Notes under the pieces: model-generated
What the model was told of the DNA's origin: nothing
Database searches by the model: none
Seen by the model: only the letters and a program-made list of their open reading frames with translations
Position numbers and translations under genes: made by a program
Shown: positions 13,466 through 26,160 of the stretch, piece after piece
Numbering within the stretch: position 1 is the first letter of the stretch
Layout of the letters: each line of letters opens with the position of its first letter
DNA from: Ciona savignyi
Lineage: Eukaryota > Chordata > Ascidiacea > Phlebobranchia > Cionidae
NCBI GenBank assembly: GCA_000149265.1
Contig: CH003416.1
Location: 207,608 to 271,607, forward strand
Length of the DNA stretch: 64,000 bases
Reading direction: 5' to 3'

Positions 13466-13769
13466 ATAGGATAGGATATTCATGTTTTATCCCCGTGAAT
13501 GGGAAAACCAAGGAGGTTAACACACGTGCAATCGTAAGATCACCTCACGCCCACGGTCGGGTTACCAGAGCTATTTCAGTGTGTTGTATATGAAAGACAC
13601 GTTCCTTCAATTTGGTAGAACCCATTAATCCGCTGGGTCCAGGCAATGTCCGTAAAGTGCCTTGCCCAAGGACACAACCGACTAGCTAGCGACCAGTTTC
13701 GCACCTGCAACCTTTCGATTGAAAGGCTTAACCGTTAGACCACTTAACCGCTAGACCACCGGGCCGGAC
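13466..13769 (-). repeat. tRNA-derived SINE, nearly full length
   Basis: Read on the minus strand, it opens with a tRNA-like head with an A-box (TGGTCTAGCGG) and a B-box (GGTTGCAGGTGCGAAAC). The body and a tail of ATCCTATCC repeats follow. The head holds a second, partly duplicated A-box segment. At least nine other copies or fragments occur in this window. Confidence 0.85.
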
Positions 13770-14413
13770 TGTGTTGGCTTCGTCTCAATCTATGAATTAC
13801 TATATATAAATTTTTATTTTAATTTTGAGCAATTTTAGTCAAATGAAATACAAATACTATTAAGTGCCAATTTTACTCTATCATATGATGTAAAAATGAA
13901 CAGTATCAATAACTTTCGTTAAACTGTTTGATGTCACAAATTTATAACTTGTGTGTAAACCTTACATCTAGTCGATCTTAAGACTTCTAGTGTTTTTATG
14001 CTGTAATGTAATCTTAAGTAATGTTTGTATCTCAAATATGTAATGTATTTGAATTATCCAACCTTTGCTACTACTATTTGACCGTGACTTGGTTGCAAAT
14101 ACACTATGGAGTGTTGTTTACACTTTTGTTGGGTGATTTTGCAGTATAAAAAACATGTGACAGTGGATAAGTATAAAATAAATAAAAATGTTGGGTTACT
14201 GGATATAACATATCAAGACAAATATATAGTGGGAAACACAACCGTAAGCGAAATCCTGCCTAAAATTTAAAAAAATGTTTTTTTCTTTAATCTTCGTAAG
14301 CCATCCAAGTATAACATGGATTCTGCAATAAAGATTCTTATTATAAGTTATTACCACATTCATATCAGCAAAATCTTACAAAATCAATGGTTTAAATGCA
14401 GCATAAGCATTAA

Positions 14414-17400
14414 TTATTCTACTCTAGCCATTCTAAGGCTAGATGGTCCTTGGGGGAAAAACCGTAATCACAAAAAAATTATGGTAAAGTGCTAACATAA
14501 CAGTAAGATTCCAAGTCAAATAATAATTACTTTCATGAACCTCTTACCTCCGTAAGTTTTCGGAACCACAGTGGGAACTTGGGAATCGCCACACGTGAAA
14601 GTAAAGTGGAACACATTAGAAGTGGTGCTGATTCCCTGTAACGTGTCCATCACCTCAGCATGAACCCTCGCTACAAACCGATTCCCATCAGAATAACTTA
14701 TCTGTATTTTTGTAAGGGTTAACATAAAATAACAAGTGTAAAACTGGCTGAATCTATTGACTAATGCATGTAACAGGACTCAGTGTCGTACTGAATAAGG
14801 AGGGGGTCAAGATTTCCACTACGGAAAAAATAATTAAGCTTCACTTTTAGCAGAGTAGCACTTGGATCTAAAATATGTGACGCTTTGCCAATTGGTTTTT
14901 ATTTAAGCTTTCACTAAAGAAAATATAAAAAATGTCCAATTTTCTACCAAACAATAAATGTTTAAATCCTACATCTTGTTATTGTTCTTAGTTTACTCGG
15001 TTAAGTTCTTACCACTTCTTTGTTGTTTGATTGCAGGAAGGCTAAACAACATATTCATAGAACCGATAAACAGTATTTCTTATAATATAATTACTTAGGA
15101 TTCAGCTTATATTAGTAACTATAATGACACCATAAAAATCATATTTTATGGTTAAAAACAGGCTAACCTTTCCTGGGACACCCCCTTTACAATTATTTCA
15201 CTATACCATTGCATGGCTTTAGTAATAATTTCACCAGACCATTTAATTTAAACATAAAATATAAAACAATAAACCTGTGAAGACATCAGGAGTAAAGAAC
15301 CAATAGGAACTGGGCAATGGAAGAAAATATCATCAACTGCTACCACATTTGGTCGATTGCTACTAAACACGCAAGCGTTTGCCCATGCCAGTTCAAATGC
15401 TTTCCTCATCAGGTAGCCACCGAACACTTTGTTGTGAATGTTACGCTTCTCAGGGAAACAAACAACTGCATTTTTCAATCGAGTTGAATCCATCCATAAA
15501 CTACCCTCGGGAAGAATCCGACTTCTAAATGATTTGGATCTGAAATATGTTAAATGTTAGAATAGACAGGTAACATGATGACAAGTTTGTGTTTTACAAA
15601 AATCGGTATATAGCCGTTTGCCCAATTGCATTTTATTTGATATGTTGAACGCTCTTAGTTTTTACATGGAGGACTTTTTTTCATTTTCGATTGGCCATTG
15701 CTTCTTCTTAATCTTTTTATCCATACTTAACTTTTTATCTTAATAGGTTAAATTAATTTGAACAGTAATTTTAAAACTTAGTACCTTGGGTTAAGGGTTT
15801 TAAGAAATATCTGATGTACAAGTTGTCTTTCATCTATTGTTGGTGGGTTTTCAAACAATGACTCTTGTGCCTCCATCAATCTTTGTTTTTTATGCTGGTT
15901 TCCTAATTCGAATAACTTTGATTCCTCTTCGGTTGTTACTTCAAGTGGGTGGATCACTGCAGCTCTGTTAAGAAGTGAATAAGATTTATTTAGTAATATG
16001 TTGTGAATCTAGGAATTGTATAAGGTAGATGACATTTGTAAAAAAAAAAAAATACCAATATCTATATTTTGACCATCATATTTAGAAGACACTTAGTTAG
16101 GATTTGTTTTAATATTGCCTGGATATAACATGAATGGAGGAACAGCAAAAATGCAGAACTAAGTTTGTGAAGTTAAGTAAGGGGAAGTCCTTAATAATCA
16201 ATTGCTGAAAACATATTAAATAGGACGTTTATCATATAGCATATATAATCTATTATATCTATATATATATATATACATCTTGTATATGACATGTACATAT
16301 GACATGTACATACCATAACATGTGCAGTCACACTCATGCATTATTAGCCCTTAATGTTTCGGTGTTGTATTTTCCTTTAAACTTCATAATTTTAGTAATA
16401 TATGCACCAGTTAATCCGGTCAACTGAGTCATAGTCTATAGCAGTGGTTCTCGATCTTTTTGACCTCGTGGCGCACCCGAGACCAATAAGGAAACGAACG
16501 ACTAAACAATATGCTAAATACTCAAACAATTTAGGAAAAATATGGAAAATTGAAAGATTAATTTAAATAATTTCATTACCGAATTTTCTACATAACGAAA
16601 TTACTGTTTCTTGAGCGCTCTTGCTTTTCGAAAGTAATGTAGAACTAACTTTATTATGGAAAAGAACGAACTAGACACTAACCATTTAGTAGTTTATGAT
16701 CTATTCACACTCTGTCGTAAATTCAAGTGTGGCGCACCTAGCTAACCCCTGTGGCACACCAGTGAGCCGCGGCGCACCATTTGAGAAGCACTGGTCTATA
16801 GCTTGCTGGTTTATTTCAGATTAATGTATTGTAAACTGATTTCACCTTTTTAAACAACAACTCTGTTTTTTTGTAAAATATTATGACAATGAGTTGGGCA
16901 ATGTAAAATTAAAGACACATTTTACAAGCATATTATTTTACAATTTTTTCATCTATCTGTAAGCCATGTCAACACAAACAGTTGCGACTGGGTAGACAGG
17001 TTTTATTTATAAGCTTAACAAACACCTGTCATTCACTGAAAAACTAATTGTCGACCCGACTTAATCTTTAACTATAACTTGCCTCTTACTCTCCGAATCA
17101 CGGGCCACCATAACAAACTCCGCATCAACCACCTTTTCACCATTTTGCTCCAACCACATGCTGATCTCCAATGAGGATCTGCCTGTCCATGTTACATGAC
17201 CTGCCATTATGATGTCAACAGTGGGGTCTATGTGGTCATGATGAATCTTTATCTCATCCACCATCGCCGTGACAATGCTTAAAGGACTGATACCTGTCCT
17301 AGAGTTTAGTACATTATCATTGGATTAAAATAAAATATAATGATGACAAACAAAATAAAAACTTTCACAGATGATAAAAATATACAAACTCAGCCAGAGC

Positions 17401-20289
17401 CAAAAATCCATTAAATTTCGGGCAAGTAAGAATTTACTCGAATGTTAAAGCTCACATGACTGACACGAGTAAATCTTTCACGGCGAGTAACGGGAGTAAA
17501 TCTTTTGATAAACTTTTTTTTTTAAACGTGCGTATACGTGTATAATAAAAATGATTGCAATGATAAGGATTTGTGTTTTCCCAGTACGCCAGTTAAATAG
17601 AAAAACGGTTGCAGTAAATGTTAATTAGGTGTTTATTTGCAAGAGTAAATGCTTACTCGCACGGCGTGAGACACGCAAGTGTTACTAGCATAGATTTTTG
17701 GCCCTTCTCAGCACAATGATTAATTGGTTTAGAAGGTACGGTATATATGCATATAAAAATATATTACTTCAACAAAAAACATTTCGGCTGAAGACCCTTG
17801 TTTAATTTATTTTTATCAATGGGACGTTTTCTTCACACATTATTATATTTAATAATTCATTATGTTATTTGAATAAAGTAATAAGGATCTAGTGTAGTCG
17901 ATTGGCGGAACTAACCCAGCAAGGAAATGATCACAAAATATAAAATTAATCAACCACAAATAATTTTAAACAAATTTTCAGCTTACACACTTTTAGTTTA
18001 TATAGATTTGTTTGAAAATTAACTCGTGCATCAAAATAACATTGAACACTGCAAGCGTGATTAACATATTTAAACGAAAGTACAGCCAACATCAGTCTTA
18101 CTGCAGCACGCTCTGATCACAGTGTGAATAGCTGATATAACCCGCCAGCAGGTCTAAGTCTTCCATCAAAATACCAAACCTATAACATAAGTAATTAAAA
18201 CTTACGTGGTTAACATTGGAGAATTGTGTTGGTATCCAATTAATACAGCAAAAGTATCAAGATTCTCTAAAAGCTGACCAAACCTGCACAAAAGTATATA
18301 TACTTTGCACATAAATTAATATAAATTAACTGCTTATTCCGCAGTAAAATATAAACTGTAGAAAAAAATATTTTATTTGGATATGTTTAATTGTGGGTTT
18401 TCTTAGAATCCAATGAAACACATTTTGATTTTTCTTCTTTTTTCACTTTTTCTGTGACATGCACAGGCATGTTCGGTCATTAGGTAATGAACAGGTTATC
18501 CAATGAGGTAAAAACTTTCAGAAACCCTAATTGGCATTTTCATTGTTTGCCCAAACCTTTAATCTTACAAAAACACCCAGGGGAAATTCCACACTTTCAA
18601 AATAAAAATGAAGAGGCCTATTTTTCTGCAAAATCTAAGCAAATCGTGCTGGGGAAATTCACGACTGCCCCAAGGAAATAAGCATAGTGCTCATTTTGCT
18701 AATTTCCGGTGCCGATTATTCTTTGACATCCGATAATTTACGACTGGTAGAAATAATTGACTTCAAAAAAACCTTTTGCAGAAGTTGGCTTAATTTTTTA
18801 GATTTTCTATGAGGAGTTATTGTAAATAACGTCAGGGAAACTCTATTCAGGCCCAAAAATTGAAGCATGATGCCCAGCCCACCACATTTTATTGTTTGGC
18901 AGTTATTTTATCATATTTTAGAGATGGAAGGCACTACACTTTTTAGCAATTTTTTCAAATTTTAAATAAAGTGGGAAAAGTATAAAAATAGCTGGTCATT
19001 TAAAACAGGCATAAAGGAAAGAAAAATTTTATATGGATCAAAAGGCTGGTATTCAATATTTTCAAATAATTTGTTGGAAAACCCCATTAACTCAACTACA
19101 CACAAACTGGAAGAAAAATGTGCAAGGTCAAACTTTTATAGGTGTTTGGTTATTGTGTAATGAATAGTGATAATGATAAAATTGAGTTGGACATTTTGGA
19201 AAAATGTTAAATGGGTTTTAAAAGGAATGTTGGTTAAGACTTGTTAGTGGTTAAAAAACGCATCTGTAATGTAGTATCATGCAAATATAATCAATGGCAC
19301 TAAAGGTAGAAGTTACCGAACAGATCCATGTATGTTGATGTATTTCTCTCTGATTGATTTATCAGTAAGAGGGATTTGGACAGTTTGAAAACTATCTTTC
19401 ATCTTCCGAGGAGCGAGTTTCTTCTGATCATCCACCAAGTGAGGTTTCAAGGCAGCTCGATCCGGCATATCATCGCTATGTAAATAATAAAATATGTAGA
19501 TTAATTTTTTTAATTTAAATTTAACATCAAGACTGGATTTAAGTGGATTAACAGCAACAAAATGTCTTTTGGTCATGCGTTTTACATGCATGTGATCATG
19601 TGAATATTTAATTAGAATTATAGTTGAAAACAAAAATAAAGATATAACCATTTCATAATGGAATGCACAGTACTATCGTCAGAACACCAATAAAGTTATG
19701 GGTAAATTCTATATTGGCTAGTCACCAAGGTAATGTGCTTTTATCCAACACACTTACACACTACTGGAACATCAGGAAAAAAATGTATTAATCAAAAAAT
19801 TAAAATAACCTAACAAACTAAATAATTTTACAAGAATTTGAAACATGAAATCTGAAAAACTTGTTTTATGATCATACGGGTGACAACATGTCATTTGCGT
19901 AAAAATCGGTGTGGTGTGAATCAGCGCATTAGAGACTGTGTTCCATTCAAAAAACACTATAACACTTTGTCGCTTTGGTGTAATTAGTCTAACACAAGAA
20001 ATTAATGATTTAAAAAAAAAATTAAGTTGTCAAGTCAAGAACTATGCATAAGCTTAGTAGCTCAGATTTATCATAAATTACAACAGACTTTACAAATGAG
20101 TCATACAGACCTGTAAGAACTTCTGGCCCCAACCACTTTACGAAGGTATTTCCTTACATCTTGTATGGTTAACATTGGCGGCTTCTGCTCACTGAAATGT
20201 CTTGCTTGTAACAATTCAGCACAGCGGGATGATGAGTGTAATGCTTGGCAACAAAGCCTTGTCAATACGATACTTTTATTTAAATGCAT
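14414..20289 (-). CDS. ACOT9: Mitochondrial acyl-CoA thioesterase 9
   Basis: Eight exons join in phase to a 421-residue protein (human ACOT9 is about 439): 20111-20289, 19317-19475, 18206-18283, 17083-17298, 15785-15964, 15275-15539, 14548-14701 and 14414-14448. The enzyme hydrolyses fatty acyl-CoA to free acid and CoA in the mitochondrion. The first ~35 residues are Arg/Ser-rich with no early acid, as in a matrix presequence. Two hotdog domains follow, at about residues 115-215 (GHVTWTGRSSLEISMW, then AEFVMVARDSESK) and 290-405 (VFGGYLMRKAFELAWANA, VAVDDIFFHCPVPIGSLL, TSNVFHFTF, PKTYGG). Intron 4 (15965-17082) uses a GC donor; only that join keeps the alignment and the phase. The last coding exon is 35 bp and gives GPSSLRMARVE. 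The ATG directly follows an AATAAA and lies 22 bp after a TTTTAG acceptor. DTYMK ends 344 bp upstream on the same strand. Confidence 0.93.
16434..16801. mobile_element. hAT-type MITE in an ACOT9 intron, perfect 8-bp duplication
   Basis: The element spans 16442-16793, begins CAGTGGTTCTCGATC and ends TTGAGAAGCACTG. GTCTATAG flanks both sides. It belongs to the same family as the interrupted copy at 46213-47038, which lies in the opposite orientation; both carry GTGGCGCACC-type subterminal sequence. Confidence 0.9.
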
Positions 20290-20295
20290 TTTATT
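20290..20295 (-). terminator. AATAAA abutting the ACOT9 start codon, candidate DTYMK poly(A) signal
   Basis: It is the only canonical poly(A) signal found on this strand between the DTYMK stop and the ACOT9 ATG, and it touches the ATG directly. A second AATAAA lies just inside the ACOT9 coding sequence. Confidence 0.4.
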
Positions 20296-20389
20296 TCATA
20301 TTCTCTAACACCTAAAATTAGGTTTAACTTAATTTAAACCATTCATTAAAGTACAAAAAAGTATAAAGGAGATGAAAGGTCCTTGATTC

Positions 20390-20442
20390 AATGTCAATGG
20401 CAAGTGTACATAAAATGTCAATGGCAAGTGTACATAAAATTT
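20390..20442. repeat. Perfect tandem duplication of 26 bp
   Basis: The segment from AATGTCAATGGC to GTACATAA occurs twice in a row in the spacer between DTYMK and ACOT9. Confidence 0.8.
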
Positions 20443-20633
20443 AGGAATCGTTTTTGCAAAACTAGCTTTAAGATTTACAAACTAGATGACAAAATCTAAA
20501 CGATATTTAGAAATAATCGCTAGGCCTAAGCAATGACGCCCAACAATGTTATCTACATATCACAAATGGCAGTATTAACAATAAAATTTGAATAATTCAG
20601 GTAATTTATCAAAGTGTGACATGACAAATATAA

Positions 20634-23600
20634 TCATCTTATCCATAGTTCTCCAATCGGTTTATCATCAACAGATTGCATTGTGGATTTTACATAGTTT
20701 AAAATTGTTTGATGAACATCGTCAATTGAACCACCGGCATCAATTACCTGTTTTTAAATTGCTTGATAAAAATTATTTAAATGCAACAAGGGTTAATCGA
20801 TAATAATTGCAGAATAAATTAGACCAAAAATCGACTAGTTAGGTGAAAAATATAAAACATTCTGTTTACACTTGCCATGCACGAGGTAATATATGCACAG
20901 CAAAGCTATTTTGTTTTAGCGAATTTCTTTTATGTAATCTTAACTTGTAAAACCTAATTAAATATATTTGTCCGACAGATTAGTCTGTTGGTTTATTGCG
21001 TCATGCTTCAACCGAAGGTTGCAGGTTCGAGACTAGTCGCTGTTAGTCAGTGGTGTCCTTGGGCAAGGTACTTAACGGATATGGTCTGAACCAAGCAGAT
21101 GAATAGGTTAGCTACTAAATTAAAGAAACTTGTGAAAATACACAACACATTGTAATAGCTCTGGCCGTGGGCGCGAGGTGATCTGACGATTGACCATGTG
21201 TTAATTCTTTGTTTTTTTCCATTTAAGGGGATAAACATAAATGTTCTATCTTATACCAATACCTAACATGATCTTCCGGTATTCTTTTATAAAATAAAAA
21301 AGTTGTATACATTTATATATATAGGCCTATATATACATTATTTTGAATTGGCTTAACACGTACTTTCCACTCATCCCACATCCTTTTAAAATTGTTTGCA
21401 ACTGTTTTCTGGAACTCCGTATTTTCATAACGTTCCTCTCCATAACCTCCTCTGGAGGCTGCATCAGATGAACTTACCTTCAGGAAAATTACAAGGTCAG
21501 GTTTCGGTAATCCACGATCTGGACATTTGCACCACTCAAGTTCAAGCCCCTAGTTGGACCAAAGTGTTTGTAAATAATCGAACAAGGTAAGGATATAAAA
21601 TATGAAGGGCATACTGCCAAATATTAAACTTAGGGCGAGTGTGGGGTTGTATGGTTGTGTCATTATATCAGTTGTTCCCAAGCAGGTGGGCACACGGATT
21701 GTATGACCAATACACAAATTTGATTTAAATAGAAGATGCATCGGGATTTCTTTTTAGTTCGATAACTTCAAAATTTGAAAAAAATCTAGAATACAGATAC
21801 TTCTATCCTATAATACAAAATGAGTTAATTATAAAGAGCATGTTTAAAACCGCACTTAACTCTTTCCGTCCCAACTCGCCATATATCGCGAGTTGGTGGG
21901 AAAACATGGTATCCCGCCTGTACATAAATGGGTGCAAATCTAAAAAAACGATTTCTCCGCAATGCGTAATGGTAGAGACCTCAGCTATGGCTCATTCGAT
22001 CAAGGAAACCCTATATTTTATTCTCTGTAATTTTCGTGGAGAAATATTAAAAATGCGAGGAGTGATAGCCTTTCTTTTTCAAGGCTTCGCCTCTTATTTC
22101 TATCGATTTTACACGAATTTACAAGTGACTAACTCAGCCAATAGTAGTCGCGTTAACTTGCGGAGAAGCTCTTTTTGTCAAGCAAGTCTTTCTTTACATT
22201 CTCTGTGAATTTCGTGCCGTTGAGAAAAAAAGGAGAGCGTTAGTGACGTTTTCAGCAGCAGGCGTGTTATGCTTCGTGTTCACCAAAGCATGAATCCAGC
22301 TGGGCCTGCTGAGCGCACGATAAAGAAAAAGGCGGCGAGACTAGCTAGTTCGGTGTGCCCTGCTTTAAAGAATATTGGATATAGTATTTGTGTTTGTTTG
22401 CTTTTGTATGCCCTTTTTACACTTCCTTCACTGTTCTCTATTTATACTTTTTACTATTTTAGTTCTACAAAACTAAAAACTTCAATGCGTTTTGTGTTCA
22501 ATTTTTCATAATATAGTTAGAATAAAGGAAAATTTCAATTAGGAATAGTAAAAAAACTACTGAAGATACAAATACAGTTCAAATTTTCCTAAGTACAAAA
22601 ACTATTAGACAATCTACATTCCAATTTTCATATCATTTGGGCATACCAATAATTAGTGAGTATTTCGTTTGTCAGTGCACCTCAAAATTTTCAAAGTCGA
22701 GCAGAATTTTCTTTACATAAAAAGTGGTGTTCACTAAAGTTTACATAATATATTCTTTATTGGAGGTAGATTATAGGTTTGCGGTTTGTTTAAAAGAGGG
22801 ATAAATTATCTTTTCAACCATACTAAATATTAAATCATAGCATAAATTTGAGAAAAACTGTGCTAATTTGAAAATGACCAAAAATTGTAAAAAACACTGC
22901 GGGACAGCATGTTTAAATTAATGCATTTGGCCGGGAGTGAAAGAGTTAAAGGATGTTGCCTAATTAAATAAATTCAAAAATTTATGGTTAATTTGACAAC
23001 CCATGTACGATGTACCTTTTTCGCAGAAGAAAATGCAACACCAGAAAATGCATATCTGTCCACAATCAGAGTAATTCCCTGTTCAAGATCTTTTAACATT
23101 TCCAATCGTTTTTCCCAACGATTTGCTGAGAATAGAAGATGGATGGCTCGGTCATCAATCTTCATATTTTGTTTTAAATAACTGTCGATCATTTTACCGG
23201 TTTCAGTTGTCCTATCTAAAAATGTATAACTAATTAAGTTCAAAGAGAAGTTTTTTTATTTATTTTTTACTGCTTTTATTAGTTTTAACTTTTTGCCACC
23301 TGATATTGTATCGCTCCCAAAACAATAAAAAACAAACACACACAAAGCAATGTTAACGTTACCGTACTGTGGTACCGGTACAAATACTTTTTGACAAATT
23401 TTCACTCTAAACTAGGCCCATTAAGTAATAAAGATGCTTTCTTTTTTATGTTACCGGTATTCCAAATCAGACACTAATATTCAGCAACATGTCATCTTAA
23501 ACAAACAATTACCTGGGAATTTTATTAACTTGACTTTATGTTGATGACTTCTTAGACTTTCCAACAACTTTTTGCATTGTGTTGTCTTTCCACTTCTGTC

Positions 23601-23648
23601 TAAACCTTCTAAGATTATAAGAGCACCTCGTCCAGACCCAACAGCCAT
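20634..23648 (-). CDS. DTYMK: Thymidylate (dTMP) kinase
   Basis: Four exons, 23513-23648, 23016-23215, 21364-21549 and 20634-20747, join in phase to 211 residues (human DTYMK is 212). The enzyme phosphorylates dTMP to dTDP with ATP, a step in dTTP synthesis. Visible motifs: the P-loop [10 protein letters not shown] at residues 14-23; LLFSANRWE and the [15 protein letters not shown] block in exon 2; the conserved [14 protein letters not shown] and lid [10 protein letters not shown] in exon 3; and the C-terminal IGELWIR, matching the usual PLGELWK. A donor- and acceptor-like pair inside exon 3 would remove only 19 nt and break the conserved frame, so it is read through. The start is the ATG seven residues before the conserved GALIILEG strand. 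Introns 2 and 3 hold repeats, including a piggyBac-like element and a SINE. ACOT9 follows on the same strand. Confidence 0.95.
20970..21253 (+). repeat. tRNA-derived SINE, diverged copy
   Basis: This is the clearest plus-strand copy: GTCCGACAG head, B-box AGGTTGCAGGTTCGAGAC, and an end in GGGGATAAACAT and TCTATCTTATA. It lies in the last intron of DTYMK. Confidence 0.8.
21856..22949. mobile_element. piggyBac-like non-autonomous element, copy 1
   Basis: The element is bounded by TTAA at both ends, with inverted termini TTAACTCTTTCCGTCCC and GGGAGTGAAAGAGTTAA. piggyBac transposons duplicate TTAA and have such C/T-rich ends. A subterminal palindrome (CCAACTCGC / GCGAGTTGG) lies next to the left end. 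Frames inside it, such as 22269-22511, recur in copy 2 and so belong to the element; no transposase is recognised. It lies in DTYMK intron 2. Confidence 0.8.
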
Positions 23649-25183
23649 TATTTTTTCAGTTTAAGTTTTTTTTGTCTCTTCATACATAGGAAGAAGACAC
23701 CAATATTATATTGACACAAGAAACAAAAAGTGGGATAAAAAAGGCAAAATTAATGTATTACTAAATGTACTATCATAGAATACTGTAAGTTAGTATTACC
23801 AATTCAAACTTCACATCCATGTTCTATGAAAATGTTTTATGTTGATCTATAAACAACAGCAATAAATAAAAAAGAATAACATTGAATCCCTGTGACATGA
23901 TTACTCTTAATATGCTACTGCATACACATAATAGCCAACACCTTTATTTCAATATTCTTATTGAAATTATCTACCGATTTATGTTAGTTTTAAGTGTTAA
24001 GCTGTTTCATACACGTGATAATAGTGTTTGTATTATAACTACTCATGTATTTTATACGTTTGGGGATTTCCCTTTTAATTTTGTTTATTTAAGTTTATTT
24101 TTTGGCTTCTTTATTACATTAAAGAATACTAGAACAGTTATTTAAAAAAAGATGCAGGATCAAACGGAAAAACTACGGTAGTTAAAACGTCAGTAAATAC
24201 ACACGGTTTAACCTTTAACGGAAAAAATACGTGGCCATTAGCCCATTACACCTGAATATCCTATCCTATCCTTACATCAAGCCAAACAAACCGCGATAAC
24301 AAATTTAATTTAAATCAAGTATTAAAAAAATAACCTTGAATAATGGTGTGCAAGCAAGAAACAGTACTTAATACGTTTAAAATAAGAGAATGTGGCTGTT
24401 TATAAGATTAAAGTGGAAAAAGAAAATAATTAAATAACCATCAGAGGTTTAAAGCGTTTTAAAAACACACTTAGAGTTAGAAAGGCAACTAACTTTTTAT
24501 TTTAAAAGTACTAGTTTATTTTGTACATTTACCACCGATCACGAAATTTCGGATGTCTAAGAATATTCGGCACTGAACATGTCGAGAATGCGGGGGAAAA
24601 ACAGTGTGTCAACAATAGACACACCGAAAACACACAATTGGCACTAGACGCTCTAGTACTAGTATGCCAATTGCCGAAAACGTCTATTTTGTTACAAAAT
24701 ATTGTCGTTCTGTCCGGATCCGGACCAAAAGACGTTATGTAGCATTTTTGTAGAAAATGTGTTTGTATTTTTTTTCTGTGCCACGACAGTCATGCCCTCT
24801 CGGCGTTGAACCTAATGTACATTTTCACGTACAGTATATTATACCCATTCATTTTTTTTATTTAAACGTATTAAGAGACGAAAGTCAATCTGTGACAAAC
24901 TTAATTCACGATGAATAATTGGCTTTGCATTATAATAGCAAATTGTTGCTTTTTTGTTATAACTGCATAATAAAGCGTGAGCTCGAAACTTTTTTTTTAC
25001 CAAAAAGGCAAAAGTCAGCTAGTTCAGTTGTCGAGAATGTTGAAGGTCTGTCTCTCGTATCGAGTAGTATGCCTACCAGTGCTGATGGAGGGGGTCAACA
25101 TATATTACTGCCAGGTAAGCCGTGTAAGTAAAGTGGCGGATCTTTGACTCACTTTTCACGCTTTTGTTTGTGGAAGGTTTGTT

Positions 25184-26160
25184 GTTTAGACCAGTGCTCT
25201 GCAACCAGTGTACCGAGGCACATTTCTGTGTCGCAAGACAATGCTAGATGTGCCGCGAAAAAGTAATAATATTCTTTTAAAAATACATTTTTTTACCAAA
25301 AAAAGGATTTAAGATTTTTTTGCAAATTTGAATATTACGTCTATTAGACACTTCGCTAATATAATATCAAATATATGTATATACAGTAGAATCCCGCTTA
25401 CCTGACCACCTATGGGACCGTGATCAAGTGGTCGCGTTAGCGGGGTGGTCGTGTTAGTGAATTTTGATTAGAAGAAAGTTGTCGTCATATGCAGCTTAAA
25501 CGTCGGCAGTTTTACTAAATTTTCACCAAATGCCATTATTTTTATCAGATACTGCAGAATTAATTTAATACTAAAGTTTACCTTGTAAGATTCAGTTCTG
25601 TTTGCCATATTTTCTTTCGTGTGCGCTAATTTATTCTTATTGTTTTTATCATAAAAAATTTAACCTTATAATTTTGGTGACAAAGGCAAATTATTTAGCA
25701 CATGTGATCACTTAAGCGAAGTCAAATTTGAAGTTTTGGACCAAAATATGGCGGTCCTGGTCTGGAAACCGGGGTGGTCGCGTTATTGAAACATAATGCA
25801 ATGCATTACCATAGTAAATCATTTGGGACCGCACTAAAGTGGTCCTGATAATGAGGTGGTCGTGTCATCGAGGTGGTCTCAAAACGGGGTTTCACTGTAA
25901 CTTGTTAGAAGACCACCCATTGTAGACTTGTAGTGGTTGATATTGTTGTTACGTAATAATCGGAAGTTTTTTAACTTGATAAAGATGACGTATAACCAAT
26001 TAAGACCTCTATGCGCGGCAGGATGTGACGAGCGGTAGCCTCCCTTAGTTATTGTTTTTAAACGATTGTTTTGCTGAATAACATTGGTGGTGATTACCCA
26101 AGTTTGTTTGGCTGAAAGCAGCATGTGCCGGGCTGCGCGCCGTGGAGCACTGGTTTAGAC
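25184..26160. mobile_element. hAT-type element with a nested Tigger-like MITE
   Basis: The element spans 25192-26152, from CAGTGCTCTGCAACC to GTGGAGCACTG. GTTTAGAC is duplicated exactly on both sides. It holds a second element at 25384-25897. No transposase is recognised. Confidence 0.85.
25384..25897. mobile_element. Tigger/pogo-like MITE inserted in the hAT element
   Basis: The left end CAGTAGAATCCCGCTTACC and the right end, read inverted as CAGTGAAACCCCGTTTTGAG, form terminal repeats. Both lie next to a TA dinucleotide, the Tc1/mariner-superfamily target. GGTGGTCGTG-type motifs repeat inside. It is non-coding. Confidence 0.8.

Larger units (their letters stand above)
8432..14413. other. 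Gene-free spacer between the receptor and ACOT9
   Basis: Apart from the microsatellite, one hAT-type MITE, one SINE and the doubtful exon at 12522-12613, I see no coding signal. It includes the promoter region of the receptor gene, which shows no motif I would name. Confidence 0.6.

Noticed and set aside
13640-13769. tRNA-like sequence with A- and B-boxes
   Set aside because: It is the head of a SINE repeated through the window, without a proper cloverleaf. No genuine tRNA gene was found.
21459-21477. Donor and acceptor that would make a 19-nt intron in DTYMK
   Set aside because: Too short for any spliceosomal intron, and reading through gives the conserved lid segment.
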